From contig NC_037590.1 in the NCBI RefSeq assembly GCF_003073045.1, positions 36,510,751 through 36,574,750 on the forward strand: a stretch of 64,000 nt of DNA. Reading direction: 5' to 3'. Position 1 is the stretch's first letter. Every line of letters starts with the position of its first letter. This document shows positions 23,338 to 35,330 of this stretch, in pieces. The position numbers were made by a program, and so were the translations under genes. The notes below the pieces were generated by a model, which was not told the origin of the DNA, did not search any database, and saw only the letters and a program-made list of their open reading frames with translations. The DNA is from Pomacea canaliculata. Its lineage: Eukaryota > Mollusca > Gastropoda > Architaenioglossa > Ampullariidae.

Positions 23338-26300
23338 TTAGCTGTCGGAGATGGTTTCACTTTTGTAATCTGTCTCCCCTGTCAAGCCCTGCAGCTCGAT
23401 GACCTGACCGTCCGCAGTGGCCAGTGTGCCCTTAGTGACGTAGATGCGAGGCAAGCGCGTGGCCAGGCTGGTGAGAACCTCATAAGGAATGGTGTTTGTC
23501 ACACGGGCCACGCCAGTCACACTGTTTGGTGATGTGAGATCATCTGTGTACACGTAGAAAGGGGTAGCTGGCGATGTGCCAGGCTCGACCCTCACTGTGA
23601 TCGCGTCCATGGACACGCGACCCACCACTGACTGCATCTGACCTGAAGCAAAGGGAGGAGAAACTCAAAACCACCTACATCTCCTTTGTATTTAAAGAGG
23701 CACTATCATTTTCTTTTCTCCGTACATCAAATAACAAAACAAGAAATTCTTGAGTGTACAGAATACCATTCAGAAACTGTACTGTTACTTTAAAGAAGAT
23801 AATTTTTGTTAAATTTAGAACTAGTGTTGGTTATTAAATTGGTGTGCTGAATAACTTAAAGCTTGTGTTGTACTGATCAGCTGTTTATGTATTTTTATTA
23901 TTGATCACGTTTTTCTTTCATGTGGTTAGCTATCTAGACCTAACGTTCCACTAACGCATATGTATGCTGCGATAGAATCCGTTTGCACCCCGTCCCACTT
24001 TAGTTGTCATTAAAATGTTTTCAACGGGTAAATAGCACGCAGTTACCTATTTATCAGTTCAAGGTGTGTTTCGGTGTATTCCTTTTACTCGTTCTTGGAC
24101 AGTAAATAACTCGTTTTCAAAATGTAGGAACAGACTCCACACGAAAACATTGCCAAAACATTACACGCTACAGCAAATTTGAATTCAGCATAAAATTACC
24201 TGCACCATCGTAAACTATTAAGTTGTTGTTGGTATTTTTTTAAAAACATGTATTATTTGTAATTAATAAAGTCATTGATTACTAATAGCCCATGGAGTAC
24301 TGTTCAGAATTATTTTGATATGTTTACCTGACGATGTAGACAAGACTCCTTTTTCTGAGAGCAGCCTGCTGTAGCCATCAGCATAACCAACCGAAAAGGT
24401 TGCAATAGACTCCTCTTTGTCAAGTCTGTCAAATAAAGCAACAGTTAATAAACAGGAATAGAACTACAAAGACGCCAATAATACATAGAGTAGCTTGCTT
24501 CATTTGTCCAAAACCTATACCAACTGTATTTTTATAGTAATGAAATCATTATTTATTTGTCCGAAACCTATTTCAACTGTACTTTTATTATTTAGTCATT
24601 TATTACTTGTCCAAATCCTGTATCAGCTGTATTTTTTTTTTTTAATCATTCATTTGTGTAGAAGCCAGTTCGTGGTCGACGTAGATAAAGAAAAGAAAGT
24701 GTAACTATTAAGTGATGGGGCATGTCTTCCAATCAAATAACAGAAGCCTACATACACATAGGTCTGGTCGTAGCCAACATGTCTGCCAGGAGGAAGTACT
24801 TTCACCATGTTGGGATGCGCGATCCAGCTTAGTGCTGGCCTCAGCCCCAACCTCTGGACCGTCTGAACAGCCTCTTGGCTGAGATCTGCAAGAAGGAAAC
24901 GCATTCATATTAATCGAGTTGTTAGAGGCATTTGTGTTTCCTACCTCATAGAGACCTTTCTAAAATTCTTTAAATATATTTTATTAATATATTTTATTAA
25001 GATTTTTATGTGCTAAGATCTAAAAATACAACTTTTGAAATAAGTCATATATATGAAATCTCCTTAAGTATGTCATTAGTCAAAGATTTATTGAATTAAT
25101 AATATTTTCTGTGGATGGCTACGCCTCTAACCTGGAGGAAGACCATAGATACAGATGCCAGGGCGAACGATGTCAAGATCTGTAGCAAATCCTCTAATAA
25201 TGGCTGCAGAATTGGCTGCTTGCAGTTTTATGCCAGTACCTCTGAAACGTGAATATCATTATCTTTTGAGTCCATAGTCATCGTCCAATCATCACTCATC
25301 ATTGTGATCATCATCTAAGACGTCGTCGACATCTCTTCAATATCATTTATAAAACAGAGAAACAATACTGACACTAGCTCGCCTGTCAGGTTATCTTAAA
25401 ACAACACAGGAAAAGTATATATGAGTTTCTCAAGAACTGAAGGTCTTTTACCTGTATGGTTCAGCGGCCTTAAGGAATGTGTCAAGCTGACACTTGGTAA
25501 ACTCCTCGTCGTCCCACGCCTGTGCGAAGTGAGTCATCAGGCTGTGTACTGGAACTCCATTTTTCCGGCATATCTGTAACATTTTATTAGTCTGTTTATT
25601 TGTACAAATTAGGTGTGATGGCATTTAAAGCAGAACTTGTCACTTCTTGTCATTCTTCAAGGCCATAGATGTTATTTCCTCTTTTTTGTTTCCCACCAAA
25701 AAAAAAAAAAAATTCACTTACTGCCATCAGTTTGGGGAGTTCTTCAGGTTGGCATCCATTTCTGGACATGCCGGAGTCCACCTTGATGACGACTGGAGGA
25801 ACGGGAAAGTGCTGTCAGACAAAGAACGTACGAACTACATTTACTTCCTACAAATTCTGCTTGCTTGTTAGGGGGTTTTCCAGACATACACCCTAGACCC
25901 AGTATATCCACCCCATGGCTATAGAAAGCACACGTTCCCACAGACGTAATCTATTAAAATCCCTTAAAAGGACTGTTTTCCTAATTTTTCTTCCCATGCC
26001 ACGAATGGATTGTCAAAAGCTAAGGCATTTTCAAAGGAGCAAGAATGGAACATAGCAAAAAGCGCGATTTTTTCCTTTGAACGCTCTGTCGCCAGAAGTC
26101 AATGTGACAGAAGACGAGATCAAAAAAAAAAAAAAAAAAAAAAAAAAGAAAGAAAGCAGGTGAAACAAAAAATGCAGTAGCAAGCAAGCAGATTACACAC
26201 ATAAGGAGATAATTGGAAGAAAGTCCTGTTACATCACGTTAGTAAGGAAAATGTGCTTACCACGTTCACGCGGTTCATAGAACGCCAGGAAATCCAGTGG

Positions 26301-27275
26301 TTGAGGAAGGTCTCCGTGGTCACTGTCGGAGTCAAGTGGAAGTGTTGCATGATGTTAACCTCTTCTCCAACACAGTTACCTGCACAACACAGGTCGTCGT
26401 GATAGGAAAATTTGGAGAAGAGAATGCGAACTTCCAATAAATGCAGTTAGGCAATAAGAGAAGAATGTTATCAAAATATTTAAAAGGTTTTAAAGCCAAA
26501 TATTTACAGAAGAGTTGCGGAGAAGAGAGAGAGATAAAAGATGTGAGAAATGAGAAAGGAAAAAGAAGGATGAGCGAGAGAAGGTCAAAGATGAGAAAGG
26601 CGTTATAAAGAAGAAAGGGGAGTCAGAGAGATGAAGATGAGAACAGAATGAAAACGAGGGTTTACCAAAGACTTGAATGAAGTCCTTTATTCCCGCTTGT
26701 CGGAGCTCTTGTCCCTCTGCAGCAGTGGCTACAGCGAAATGCCTGATGCCGTTTGCAGACAGGTGTCTCGCGACTGCTACACTTCCATGACCGTAGGCAT
26801 TTGCTTTAATGACTGCCATCACCTCTGGAGACAAATATTACGATCTGAAGGAAAGCGTTTCGACGACATTATCTCTTCTACAGACCTTTTGTTGTTCATT
26901 ACACAAACGAATTATTTCTTTGAAAATAGCTCTCACTTAATTACAATGTGACTGATAGAAAGTGAAAGGCTTAAAAATGATTGCAAAATACAAGCACTCT
27001 CACGCGCGCGCACACACACACAAAGAAGAGACAGGGAGAGAGGGTGGCTGTTGGAAATAAAATCATCTTAAAGAACATGAGCATCAGTACCTGTTTCCGG
27101 CGAGCATCTCTCTTTCAGAATCCTTATATTATGGAGTATAATGTCGAGGTCGATCCTGAGGTAGGTACTTCGCCCGGTCAGCCAAAACTCGCTTTCCGAG
27201 GGCTCTTCATCGTTGCATTCTTGCTCTAAGGCCTCACCGTTGAAAAGCGGAGACTCTTGTAAATGTGTATGTTTC
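23338..27275 (-). CDS. Alanine racemase (PLP-dependent, fold type III), nine exons, N-terminal exon not found
   Basis: The family interconverts L- and D-alanine using pyridoxal phosphate; in some molluscs and crustaceans D-alanine is an osmolyte. Exons: 27275-27091, 26824-26666, 26379-26261, 25811-25722, 25573-25452, 25241-25132, 24885-24756, 24425-24328, 23642-23338. They join in frame to about 438 residues plus TAA. The PLP-lysine motif [13 protein letters not shown] is at about residue 65-75 of the joined part. [13 protein letters not shown] precedes it, [14 protein letters not shown] and [11 protein letters not shown] follow, then ANSAAII and [14 protein letters not shown]. The likely catalytic tyrosine is in HVGYDQTYV, followed by [13 protein letters not shown] and [14 protein letters not shown]. 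The last exon ends the C-terminal beta domain. The first listed exon has an acceptor (TTATAG) and no ATG, so an upstream exon with the start is missing; MRVLLVYR just upstream could instead be a start if that acceptor is not used. The eukaryotic intron structure excludes bacterial contamination. Confidence 0.93.
26123..26146. repeat. Poly(A) tract
   Basis: About 23 consecutive A bases lie in alanine racemase intron 3. No recognisable retroelement body sits beside it, so it is called only as low complexity. Confidence 0.8.
27003..27022. repeat. (CG)n(CA)n microsatellite
   Basis: A short run of alternating CG then CA dinucleotides lies in an intron of the alanine racemase gene. Confidence 0.8.
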
Positions 27276-27953
27276 CTATAAACAAGGAGAACCCTCATTG
27301 ACTTACTGTCAAAGATATACTGCATGAATATCCACAAACAATGACATACTCTTAGAAAAATTCAGTGATTTTTCAGATATGAGCACAACTCATGAGCAGC
27401 TGACAAGTTGTTCATAGAGATTGCAGGGCTTGAGGGAGTGTAATGGAGTGTAACAGTTTCCTTGGTGATGGGCTACAGAGCGGAACAGAACGGAAGAAGA
27501 GCGGAAGAGGGTGCAACTTGGGACTTCCGGTACACGTTGACTGGAACCTTGCTCTGCTGGCTCAAAACTCGTTTGGATCCCAGGATTTTTCTGTTCTGTG
27601 GATTCTTCCTTTCCTGCGAAATCGATCTACAGATTCTTGTGATTGCGTTGTACATTGAAGAAGTATCCTTGGAGTATGCTTGCAATAAGTTGGTGCGGAG
27701 GAGTGGGGCGAGTGGCGTCTACCTTCTAACCGTATGTTAGCTGTACTTGCTAGCTATTATACTATGTAGTTCTAGGATGTAAATGCGTCTGTACCGCGAC
27801 GTAGTCCCTTGACAACGCTGAGTCATCTTCCACAAAGTCAAGCCCCGTATGCCTGGATGCTCCTCGTGACCCGGATCTAAGAGTACGGGTGTGTGGATAG
27901 GTCATATCGTAAGCGTAGGGGGCTTGTGTACTGAGTAACCTGCTACCTTTCCT

Positions 27954-28000
27954 TTCCTACAGTTAGGTCAAATGATTTCCTACAGTTAGGTCAAATGATA
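27954..28000. repeat. Tandem duplication of about 22 bp
   Basis: TTCCTACAGTTAGGTCAAAT occurs twice head to tail. It lies upstream of alanine racemase. Confidence 0.7.
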
Positions 28001-28092
28001 ATATTATTTCTAGGCTTTCCTACAAAGCTCGGGCACTGGATAACAGTAGTCTCAGGTGCCTATCTGCATGTTCAGTATAGTATGCATGTTTG

Positions 28093-28678
28093 TGACCCTC
28101 CAAGACGAAATGAGTCTTAAGTCGGAAATTTGAGAATTGCCAAATTGCATATTTGTAAAAAGTACAGGTTCTGAACGTTCTTTTGATACAAAAGTTGTTC
28201 TTCTAGCCCTTAAATTGAGTGAGTTATAAACGTTTGAAGTGTGAAAGTACGGTGGCGGCCATTTTGAGAAAAGTGGGTTCAAAGATTTTCGTCGAGATGG
28301 CCAACCAGATTTGTTTACTCTTAAACTTTTGCAGACAAATCTTTTGATTAGTTAACATTTGAATCGTTCTTCAAAGAAGTTGAATATACAGACTCCGTTC
28401 TTTCTGGCAAGGTATAACACGAAACAGCGTTTGAATTTCGTCATTTTTCTGCAGAAATTGGTACTGATCGCAGAAGGGTACCTCGATTAAAATGTATTTT
28501 AAGTCAATTTCTAACTTTTATTTTAACATAGCAGTGTATTTTCTTGATAGTTTAATAACCAAGGAATCCATTTTTAAAGAAAAGTCAAACTGCAAAAAAT
28601 TGACTCCTATCACCTTTCAGGGCCTCTAGCACAAAACTGTTCCGCGCGACTTCAGACTCAGTTCGCAGTGGAGGGTCA
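28093..28678. mobile_element. 586-bp non-autonomous DNA transposon with 32-bp terminal inverted repeats
   Basis: The left end reads TGACCCTCCAAGACGAAATG and continues AGTCTTAAGTCG. The reverse complement of the right end reads TGACCCTCCACTGCGAACTG and continues AGTCTGAAGTCG, matching at about 26 of 32 positions. The interior has no long ORF. I could not find a convincing target-site duplication (left flank GCATGTTTG, right flank TATTTATG), so the superfamily is undetermined. Divergence of the ends suggests an old, immobile copy. Confidence 0.65.
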
Positions 28679-29807
28679 TATTTATGTTCTTATAAGTTCA
28701 TTGATATATATTGACATAATGATGTCCTGTGTTGTTTATTTTCCCCATTTCAATGGGTCAAATGCCATTTCAGTAAGAAAAAAAAAATACAATAAAGGAA
28801 TCTCTTTCAACCATGCAGCCTACTAGGCACCACCCCTTTCACCTCTTTGGAAAACAAGTAATAACTGATGAAATAAAATGAGAAAGACACCATTGTCTTT
28901 GCCACCTGAACCACAAATATTGACAACAAAGGGGAAAACAATCAAATGGGATTACTTGTGCATACACATCTTAATTGTCTTCGTAAGAAAAATGTGTAAT
29001 AAATGTCATTTATAGCTTTTCAAATCGTCTTGTATTCCCTGCAAAGAGCAAGACAGATAGACAAACAGAGTGGAAGAAAAATAAGGAGCGAAAAATCAGA
29101 TGAAACTACTCACGTTCTCATGATGATCACAAGCCTAATTCAAACCAAGAGAAAATTAATATCTGCTCTTCTTTAACAATCGTATGAGGCTAGGATATCT
29201 TCCTGATTGTCGTTCTGTGCTTAATAGTTGCTCTGTATACTTATATTTCACGTAACCTGCTTTCAGTCTTCTGACTCTGATCCGCTGTTGTGCAGTTTTA
29301 TTTATATGAAGGAATCCTGGCACGCAATTGAGGTCATGAGTACGGCTCTTCGATTGTGTCAGAACTTCTGTCTCTGTATTTCTAACTCCCCTCTTCAGCT
29401 GCCAGTATCTCAAATAAGCTAGAGTTTTAAATCATAAAAAGAGATATTGAGGCCGGAAACTTCTTGATACCCAAATAAACAAGTATACTTTCGCTGTTCA
29501 AAGCTCCTATAAAAAGGGGTCAAGAAGGAAAGTCGGAGTTTTGTAACGCATGGACTATCATACGGACATTCTTGGGGTTCGATGTCATAGCCTCTCTTTC
29601 ATTCAGTTTATTTCCGTGACATCGTAAGGAAGCCTGTGGAAAATTTCGGATTTCGGAGAGCGGTGGTACAGTGACTGCTCTTGTAAACTGGTAGCCTCAA
29701 CCGTAAATAACTTGTTTGTCGGTGGGCGTAGCTTCAGTGAAGGCTGAAGGATGGGGAAGACAGTAAAATAGAAATTTCCGTCGCAAACTGAACGATGTGT
29801 CATCTGT

Positions 29808-30336
29808 ATAGTTCTATGCCTGTTTATTAATTGTTGATTTATTTGACAGACTTGACAAAGACGAGTTTATTGCATCCTTGTTCTTTTGGTCACGCTGATG
29901 ATTACAGCAGGTTGCTCTCAGAAAAAGGAGTCTTGTTGTCAGGTAAACAGGTCAAAATCTTTCTGAGCAGTACGCAACGATGGGGCATTCGTAATCAATG
30001 ACTTTACTAATTACAAAGTAATACAAATAATACATGTATAAAACAATACTAAAAATCAGTTTAGTACTTTACGATTACGCGGGTAGTTCGTATGCTGAAT
30101 TCAAATTTTCTGCTGCTTGTAATGGTTACGTGTGGAGTATGTTCCTGTGTTTTGAAAACGAGTTATTGACCGTCGAAGAACGAGTAAAGTGAATTAACAT
30201 TATGAAACACCTCTTGAACTGATGAAAAGGTGGTTGCGTGCTATTTACAGCTGAAAACTTTTTAGTCATGACTCTCATGACAACTAAAGTGGGAGTGGAT
30301 GAAAACGGATTCTATCACAGCATAATATATATACGT
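29808..30336 (+). pseudogene. Inverted, decayed partial duplicate of alanine racemase exon 8 with flanking introns
   Basis: This plus-strand block aligns with the minus-strand alanine racemase segment 24470-23955. The end of intron 7 (TAGTTCTAT-CCTGTTTATTAA, ATTTGACAG), the exon (29850-29942 against 24425-24328; shared ACTTGACAAAGA and GCTCTCAGAAAAAGGAGTCT) and the start of intron 8 (TTTTGAAAACGAGTTATT, AAGAACGAGTAAA, ACAACTAAAGTGGGA, AACGGATTCTATC) are all recognisable. Because introns are included, it arose by DNA duplication and not by retrotransposition. The exon copy has lost several bases overall and its frame is broken after a few codons, so it is a non-functional fragment. No other exons of the gene were found near it. 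Confidence 0.85.
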
Positions 30337-30732
30337 CCTTGTGTCCATCGAATTTTGTATTCGATAGTTAAACCACTTTCCGTCGTCCTAGAAGCTTGAA
30401 CTTTTCCCCATCTACTCTTTTCCTATGACAATCCAATATTAAATCAAGTCCAGCAGTCCACAAGTAGTAAAATAATTTTAAAATTTTGTATGATAACAAA
30501 GGCCGAATATGCAACCTTTAGAGATGTAAAATAACCCTGGCATACAGAACCATGACTGTCACATTGTGTGCTGGTCAGCTTTGAAAATACACAGGAGCTA
30601 AAGTATTGTGCAGATACTTTCTCTCAACGGTTTCTGTGCGCCCAAGGTTTTCGCGTACGAGCAATTATAGGCCGATGGAGGACTAAAAGGTTTAAAATAA
30701 AATAAGTCCAAAATTGTTTTTAGAAACACACT

Positions 30733-30738
30733 TTTATT
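30733..30738 (-). terminator. Candidate polyadenylation signal of the JmjC gene
   Basis: AATAAA on the minus strand, 171 bases downstream of the JmjC stop codon, is a plausible mRNA 3'-end signal. Confidence 0.45.
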
Positions 30739-30908
30739 TTAAAGAACTAAACAGGGTAAAATAACCTTTTCCTTATGTCTCGTGATTTTCTTTAATACAT
30801 ATAACTTAGAATATAAAAGTGTGAGGGTAACTAAAACTTTTTAAAAATCTTCTTGCATGCTTCCCGAGCTGAAGTCGTGTGTCGTCTGCTTGTTGACATC
30901 AGCGGGTG

Positions 30909-33426
30909 CTAGTCGTACTCGGCGCCAATAGCGATGCTGATCTCTCCGGGATGAACGAAAGTGGAATGGAACCACATATTTGTGTCCAGGACAACTGAAA
31001 CAAGGTCAATACTGCCAATGTTTAGTCCCAAAATATTCCGTGTAGATTTTCTACCCTTTGTAATACAGTTGTAGGAAGTGTATGAATTGACTGGTGTAAT
31101 GCTATCCACAATTAAAACAAAAAAAAAAAAACAAAAAAACGGGACAATAGCCTAATCACTATACCTGTACTCTCCCATATTACCAACGTTTGCATGTTTA
31201 CATCTCTCGGGGTGTTATGTCACTGTTATCTTTGTGTTGTCGTGAGGACTTACGGATGTCGCCTTTTTCTACTGTGACGTTCATCTCTGAGCACACGTGG
31301 TAACACTCGGGACTCGGCAGTAGGCGCCACGATTTTCGGCCTGAAATCTGCGCCTGCCAGGAGGGCAGTTGCACCTCGTCCAACTGCATTTAACATACAG
31401 GCAGTCAAGAGCAACAAAAATCTTGCATTAAGATTTACGAAATCATTAATATTATTTTCCACTTATGTTTCTCTTTTTAAGTGCTTAAAGCACACATACA
31501 CACGCGCGCGCTCACTCCTTTGTCGTGCGTACCTCCCCTTATTCAAAATAGAAAAGAAATAGAATATGGTAAACACGCGAGGAGTAAGTAGTCTGATTAT
31601 AAACGCTTCGTTTACCCACATGCATGTTAGCTCCAGGTCCAGAGCCGCCCAGAAAAATCCAGTCAGTCGGTATGGATTCCGAATCTTCCGGCAAAAAATA
31701 AGGCTTCTGATAGTGGGACCGCAGCGTCTTAGCTATACCCTTGTGGCAATTGCTCCTGTGGTGAAAAAAAAATGTTAGAAAACACTTAAGAAATAACTTT
31801 GACTGAGCTGAATCATCCTCCTCAGCAATGAAACGACGCGAAATGTCATCTCTTCGGTTATACCGTTATATGCTCCCGTCGTTTCGCCTGACTCCATGAT
31901 GATGATGATATCCAATGAACATCGAATAATCGTTTACAGAATGTTAATAGCCATTTTCAAAAGAGTACGTGAGGCGAAGGAAATGAGACGCGATCAGCTT
32001 GCTCTGAGTGTTAAGGGGGTTTTGATACCCAGGCATAGTCCAACTGTCAAGTGTTTTTGCATTTCCGTATCGGATAATGGATTGTCATCACTGATGTGGT
32101 TTGGCTCTCTGATCTCTATCATAACCAGAAATGTATATTAGAAATAAGAAATTTAGTGGACGTGTTCAAGAAGAAAAATCTACCTTAGCCTGCAAAACTT
32201 GCTACACGAAAGAAAATAAGTCCAGGGGAGACAATTAAAGATATTTTCTGTCGAATAAGTTCAGAAAACTGATGTAAACAACAAGTTACCTGATGATGTC
32301 ATATAAAAAGAAACCACAGTGTGCTGCAGTGAAACTTAAACAGTTAAACATAAACTTTATCGACAACACGTCCCTGCAGCTTTGCTTATTATATCAGACA
32401 CCACACTTGTTGGGCACAGCTATTGGAATTATCTCCCATTGACCAACAGAGGGTTGAATACACTCGTTTTTCCCATTTTCACTTGCGGGTTATTTTCATA
32501 AAATCTAATATAATCTTTAATTTGATCAAATGCAAGTTGAATAAAGAGTAAAATACAGAAAAATTACGCAAATGCCTTTCCATCGAAAGAAAGGTTTAAT
32601 GTAATAAGCGCGAACTATCTCCAGCACCTATGGACTCAAAGCGCTTACCGCATACAGACGCACGAGCATTTTTTTTTGCACCACACAACGGAGAAATCAA
32701 AAGTGCCCGAGAAAACCACTTCGTGCTATTCCCATTAATATGGTTTCACATCCAGAGAGGTATGTTGGAGCTGAGATACGAACCCGCTATACTCGATTCT
32801 CAGTGTCGTGGTGACAGGCGTATGATCCACTTGCGTATTTCGTGATTTTTAATGATGAATTTATAACCTACTGTAAGTACTGGCGTTCTGACTTACCATG
32901 CAACATACCATGGCTTCTCCCCTTGCTGAAAGCTAGCTCTTTCATCTGACATGTTAAAAACCTGCTTTAGCGACGAGAATTCTGTCTGGTACTCAAAGAA
33001 CTGGCACTCATCTTCCACAGCTTCCATAGATCCTTCTGTCTCTGTGTACAGCTGCTTGAAGAACTTAAAACTAAATGTGGACATTGCAGTCCAGTTGACG
33101 GCGGCATCTTTGATCAGCACGGGTACACCTGAATAGGCGTATTTTTCAGAAAAGATCTGCGTGGAAATATTTCTCTCTTCTGGAACACTGCGGAGCTCTC
33201 GACAGATGTCGCAATCCATCTTATTTTGGAAGATGTTATTGCTGAACGAGTTGGCATCAATCACGCAGGGCGTGCTACTTATGTAATCGTGGAGTAGCTC
33301 GTAACTAATGGCCAGCATCCCTAAAGCAACCGCGCTTAGAAGAACAATAACAGAAGTGAACCGAGCAGGGCTGGAGAGGGCACGACAGGTGTGATCATGC
33401 AGTAAGCTGCCGAAGTCTTCTGACAA
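30909..33426 (-). CDS. Membrane-anchored JmjC/cupin-8 type Fe(II)/2-oxoglutarate oxygenase, start exon missing
   Basis: Exons recognised: about 33420-32897, 31755-31620, 31383-31254, 30994-30909. They join in frame to about 290 residues ending in TAG. The N-terminal part has one strong hydrophobic segment (FTSVIVLLSAVALGMLAISY), a likely signal anchor, which would place the rest in the secretory lumen or outside the cell. The cupin part follows: GVPVLIKDAAVNWTA, PWYVAWSNC, HYQKPYFLPEDSE, DWIFLGGSGPGANMHLD, PSWQAQISGRKSWRLLPSPE, VTVEKGDI, LVLDTNMWFHSTFVHPGEIS, IAIGAEYD. The metal-binding triad is probably the H and D of MHLD plus the H of WFHSTF, as in JmjC proteins. The intron between exons 2 and 3 splits the H-x-D motif exactly after the histidine codon. 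No ATG lies before the hydrophobic segment; CTTGTCAG at the left of exon 1 is a good acceptor, so a start exon further upstream is likely. Substrate unknown. Confidence 0.85.
31117..31140. repeat. A-rich low-complexity tract
   Basis: An interrupted A run in the last intron of the JmjC gene; no attached element seen. Confidence 0.6.
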
Positions 33427-33837
33427 GTAGTTTGAGAGAACCCATCGGCCAGTACTGCTCGAAGCTGATTATCGCTCACTCCCTTCTTCCGTGCAGAAGA
33501 CCTCAGCTCGATGAACTTATCTGTAAATTTCTTCTTTCGTAACTCTTTTTCTGTCTATCTCAGAATGTTCCTTGTTCATGGCTCATACAATCGGTTGAAG
33601 ACGCAGTGGTGCTCGACGTTGCGTGAAATCGGAATCGTCTGCTTCACTTCCTGGTCGGGACCTGTAAACAAATAGACTTTTATGATCTCTAGAGTGAAGA
33701 TTTACCTTACGAGCTCAGTGACAACCGCGGCAAATACCCGCACTGAGCACATATGTATGTTAACACAACCAGTTCCCGAAAATGTTTATCATTTTAAATA
33801 TGGTAAATTCTTGCTGTGCAGTTGGTTGCAACAACCT

Positions 33838-33998
33838 GTCGCGTGCCACTTGCTCATTGGGAGGTCTGTCGTCACTGGTACTAACGTAAGATATTGAAAG
33901 GGTCGGGGGGAGATGTGTCGCGTGTCGCTTGCTCTTGGGAGGCCCGACGTCACTGGTACTAACGTAAGATATTGAAAGGGTCGGGGGAGATGTGTCGC
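33838..33998. repeat. Tandem duplication, two 79-bp units
   Basis: Two adjacent copies share CACTGGTACTAACGTAAGAT, ATTGAAAGGGTCGGGGG and AGATGTGTCGC, differing at a handful of bases. It lies upstream of the JmjC gene in non-coding sequence. Confidence 0.85.
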
Positions 33999-34959
33999 AG
34001 ATCAGTGCGCAGATATGCTGGGTGCGCTGCCATTAGTTTGTCTGGAGGGTGTGTTTATTTGTTTGTGTATGCTGGGTAATTTTTTATTATTATTTTATCA
34101 GGGGAAGGATCGACTCTCCTCCAGTTGGTTTACTTTGTATTTTTGATGTAATAATGGTTTTCTTTTCCTTTTTCTTTTAAGTTGGCGAGTCTTATTTCCG
34201 GGACCGCCAATAAACTTTGGTGCTGTATTGTCCCCTCGTGCATGTGTTTTATGTCCACTGAGGAGTGATTGGCTTCGTTGCTCGCGGCGGGCGCGTGAAG
34301 GTTTGTCTGTGTGATTGCGAGCGCGTCTGTGAAAGAGCAAGTCTTGCGACACAACCGACAAACGAAAAAAAAAGTCTAACAAGGCTCTTCGTCTGTAAAC
34401 ACTGATACACCATTTTTTATATTCGTATGCTTCGTAAGTGAAATTGTAAACACTTCTCGATCGGCGCAAGCTTATCCGTCGATAAGTGTAAAGCATTTAA
34501 GCACACATCTAAACGACATTTGCTTACAATATAAGTTGATATATAATGCTGAAATTTCAGAAAATGATAAAGTTCACAGACTATAAAGCATTGAATGATT
34601 TACATAGAAGAAGCTTTGCAAGTTAATTTCCACTAAATCAATGATTTTTTTACAGTGCATTTTATCAGGTTGTTTTTTTTTTTTATCGCACGCAAATATG
34701 TGTTTACGCATTCATGTTACCATCAGATCAGTGTCGGAGGCTTTGTGGCAAGGAAAAGGGACTACTCCTGGAAACAACCCTGGGTACCATCCAAGAGCAG
34801 CTATAGAAGTCCGATATGAACTGGAGTAATTGAAAAGCTGTACTCGGCAACAAAGCAAAACTTTCTTCAAAGTGACAGAAGAGCTCGTAAGGGTCAAAGT
34901 CTGACCTGACATCATGCATGCACCTTTCCTTAGCTAGGAGTGCGGATAAACAGTCTTGA

Positions 34960-35080
34960 CGACAACAGCTCTCATGGCCTAGATTGACACAATTTACCTT
35001 GATATGCCGGGCTCCCAGTTTGAGTCACGGGTGGAAAAGCTGGCTGAAATACTTCTGAGAGTAAGTGAAAGAGAAGAACT
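34960..35080 (+). repeat. Decayed tRNA-derived SINE head
   Basis: An A-box-like CTCATGGCCTAGATTGACAC and a B-box-like GTTTGAGTCACGGGTGG lie about 45 bases apart, separated by CTTGATATGCCGGGCTCCC, as in tRNA-derived SINEs. Too mutated to be a functional tRNA gene. Confidence 0.45.
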
Positions 35081-35330
35081 AACTGGCTGGCGAAAGCGAG
35101 CGAGCAATATCCAACTGGTTTGGTGACTTTTTTCCTTTTTGCAATATTATGTGACAGAATATGTGATAACTATAGATGACCTATATTCTCAGGGTCTAAG
35201 TGTTATTAAAAGTTAGTGTAAAGACATGTGAAAGACAGTCGCCAAATATATAGTCACAAATTTCGAAATCCCTCTTTCTTCAAATGCACTCTTTTGCTCT
35301 TTCTTTCTTTTCATTGCTCGCGGCGGGACC

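Noticed and set aside
34098-34496. 132-codon minus-strand ORF, Arg/Lys-rich
   Set aside because: Basic, low-complexity translation without domain or partner exons; no ATG context of note.
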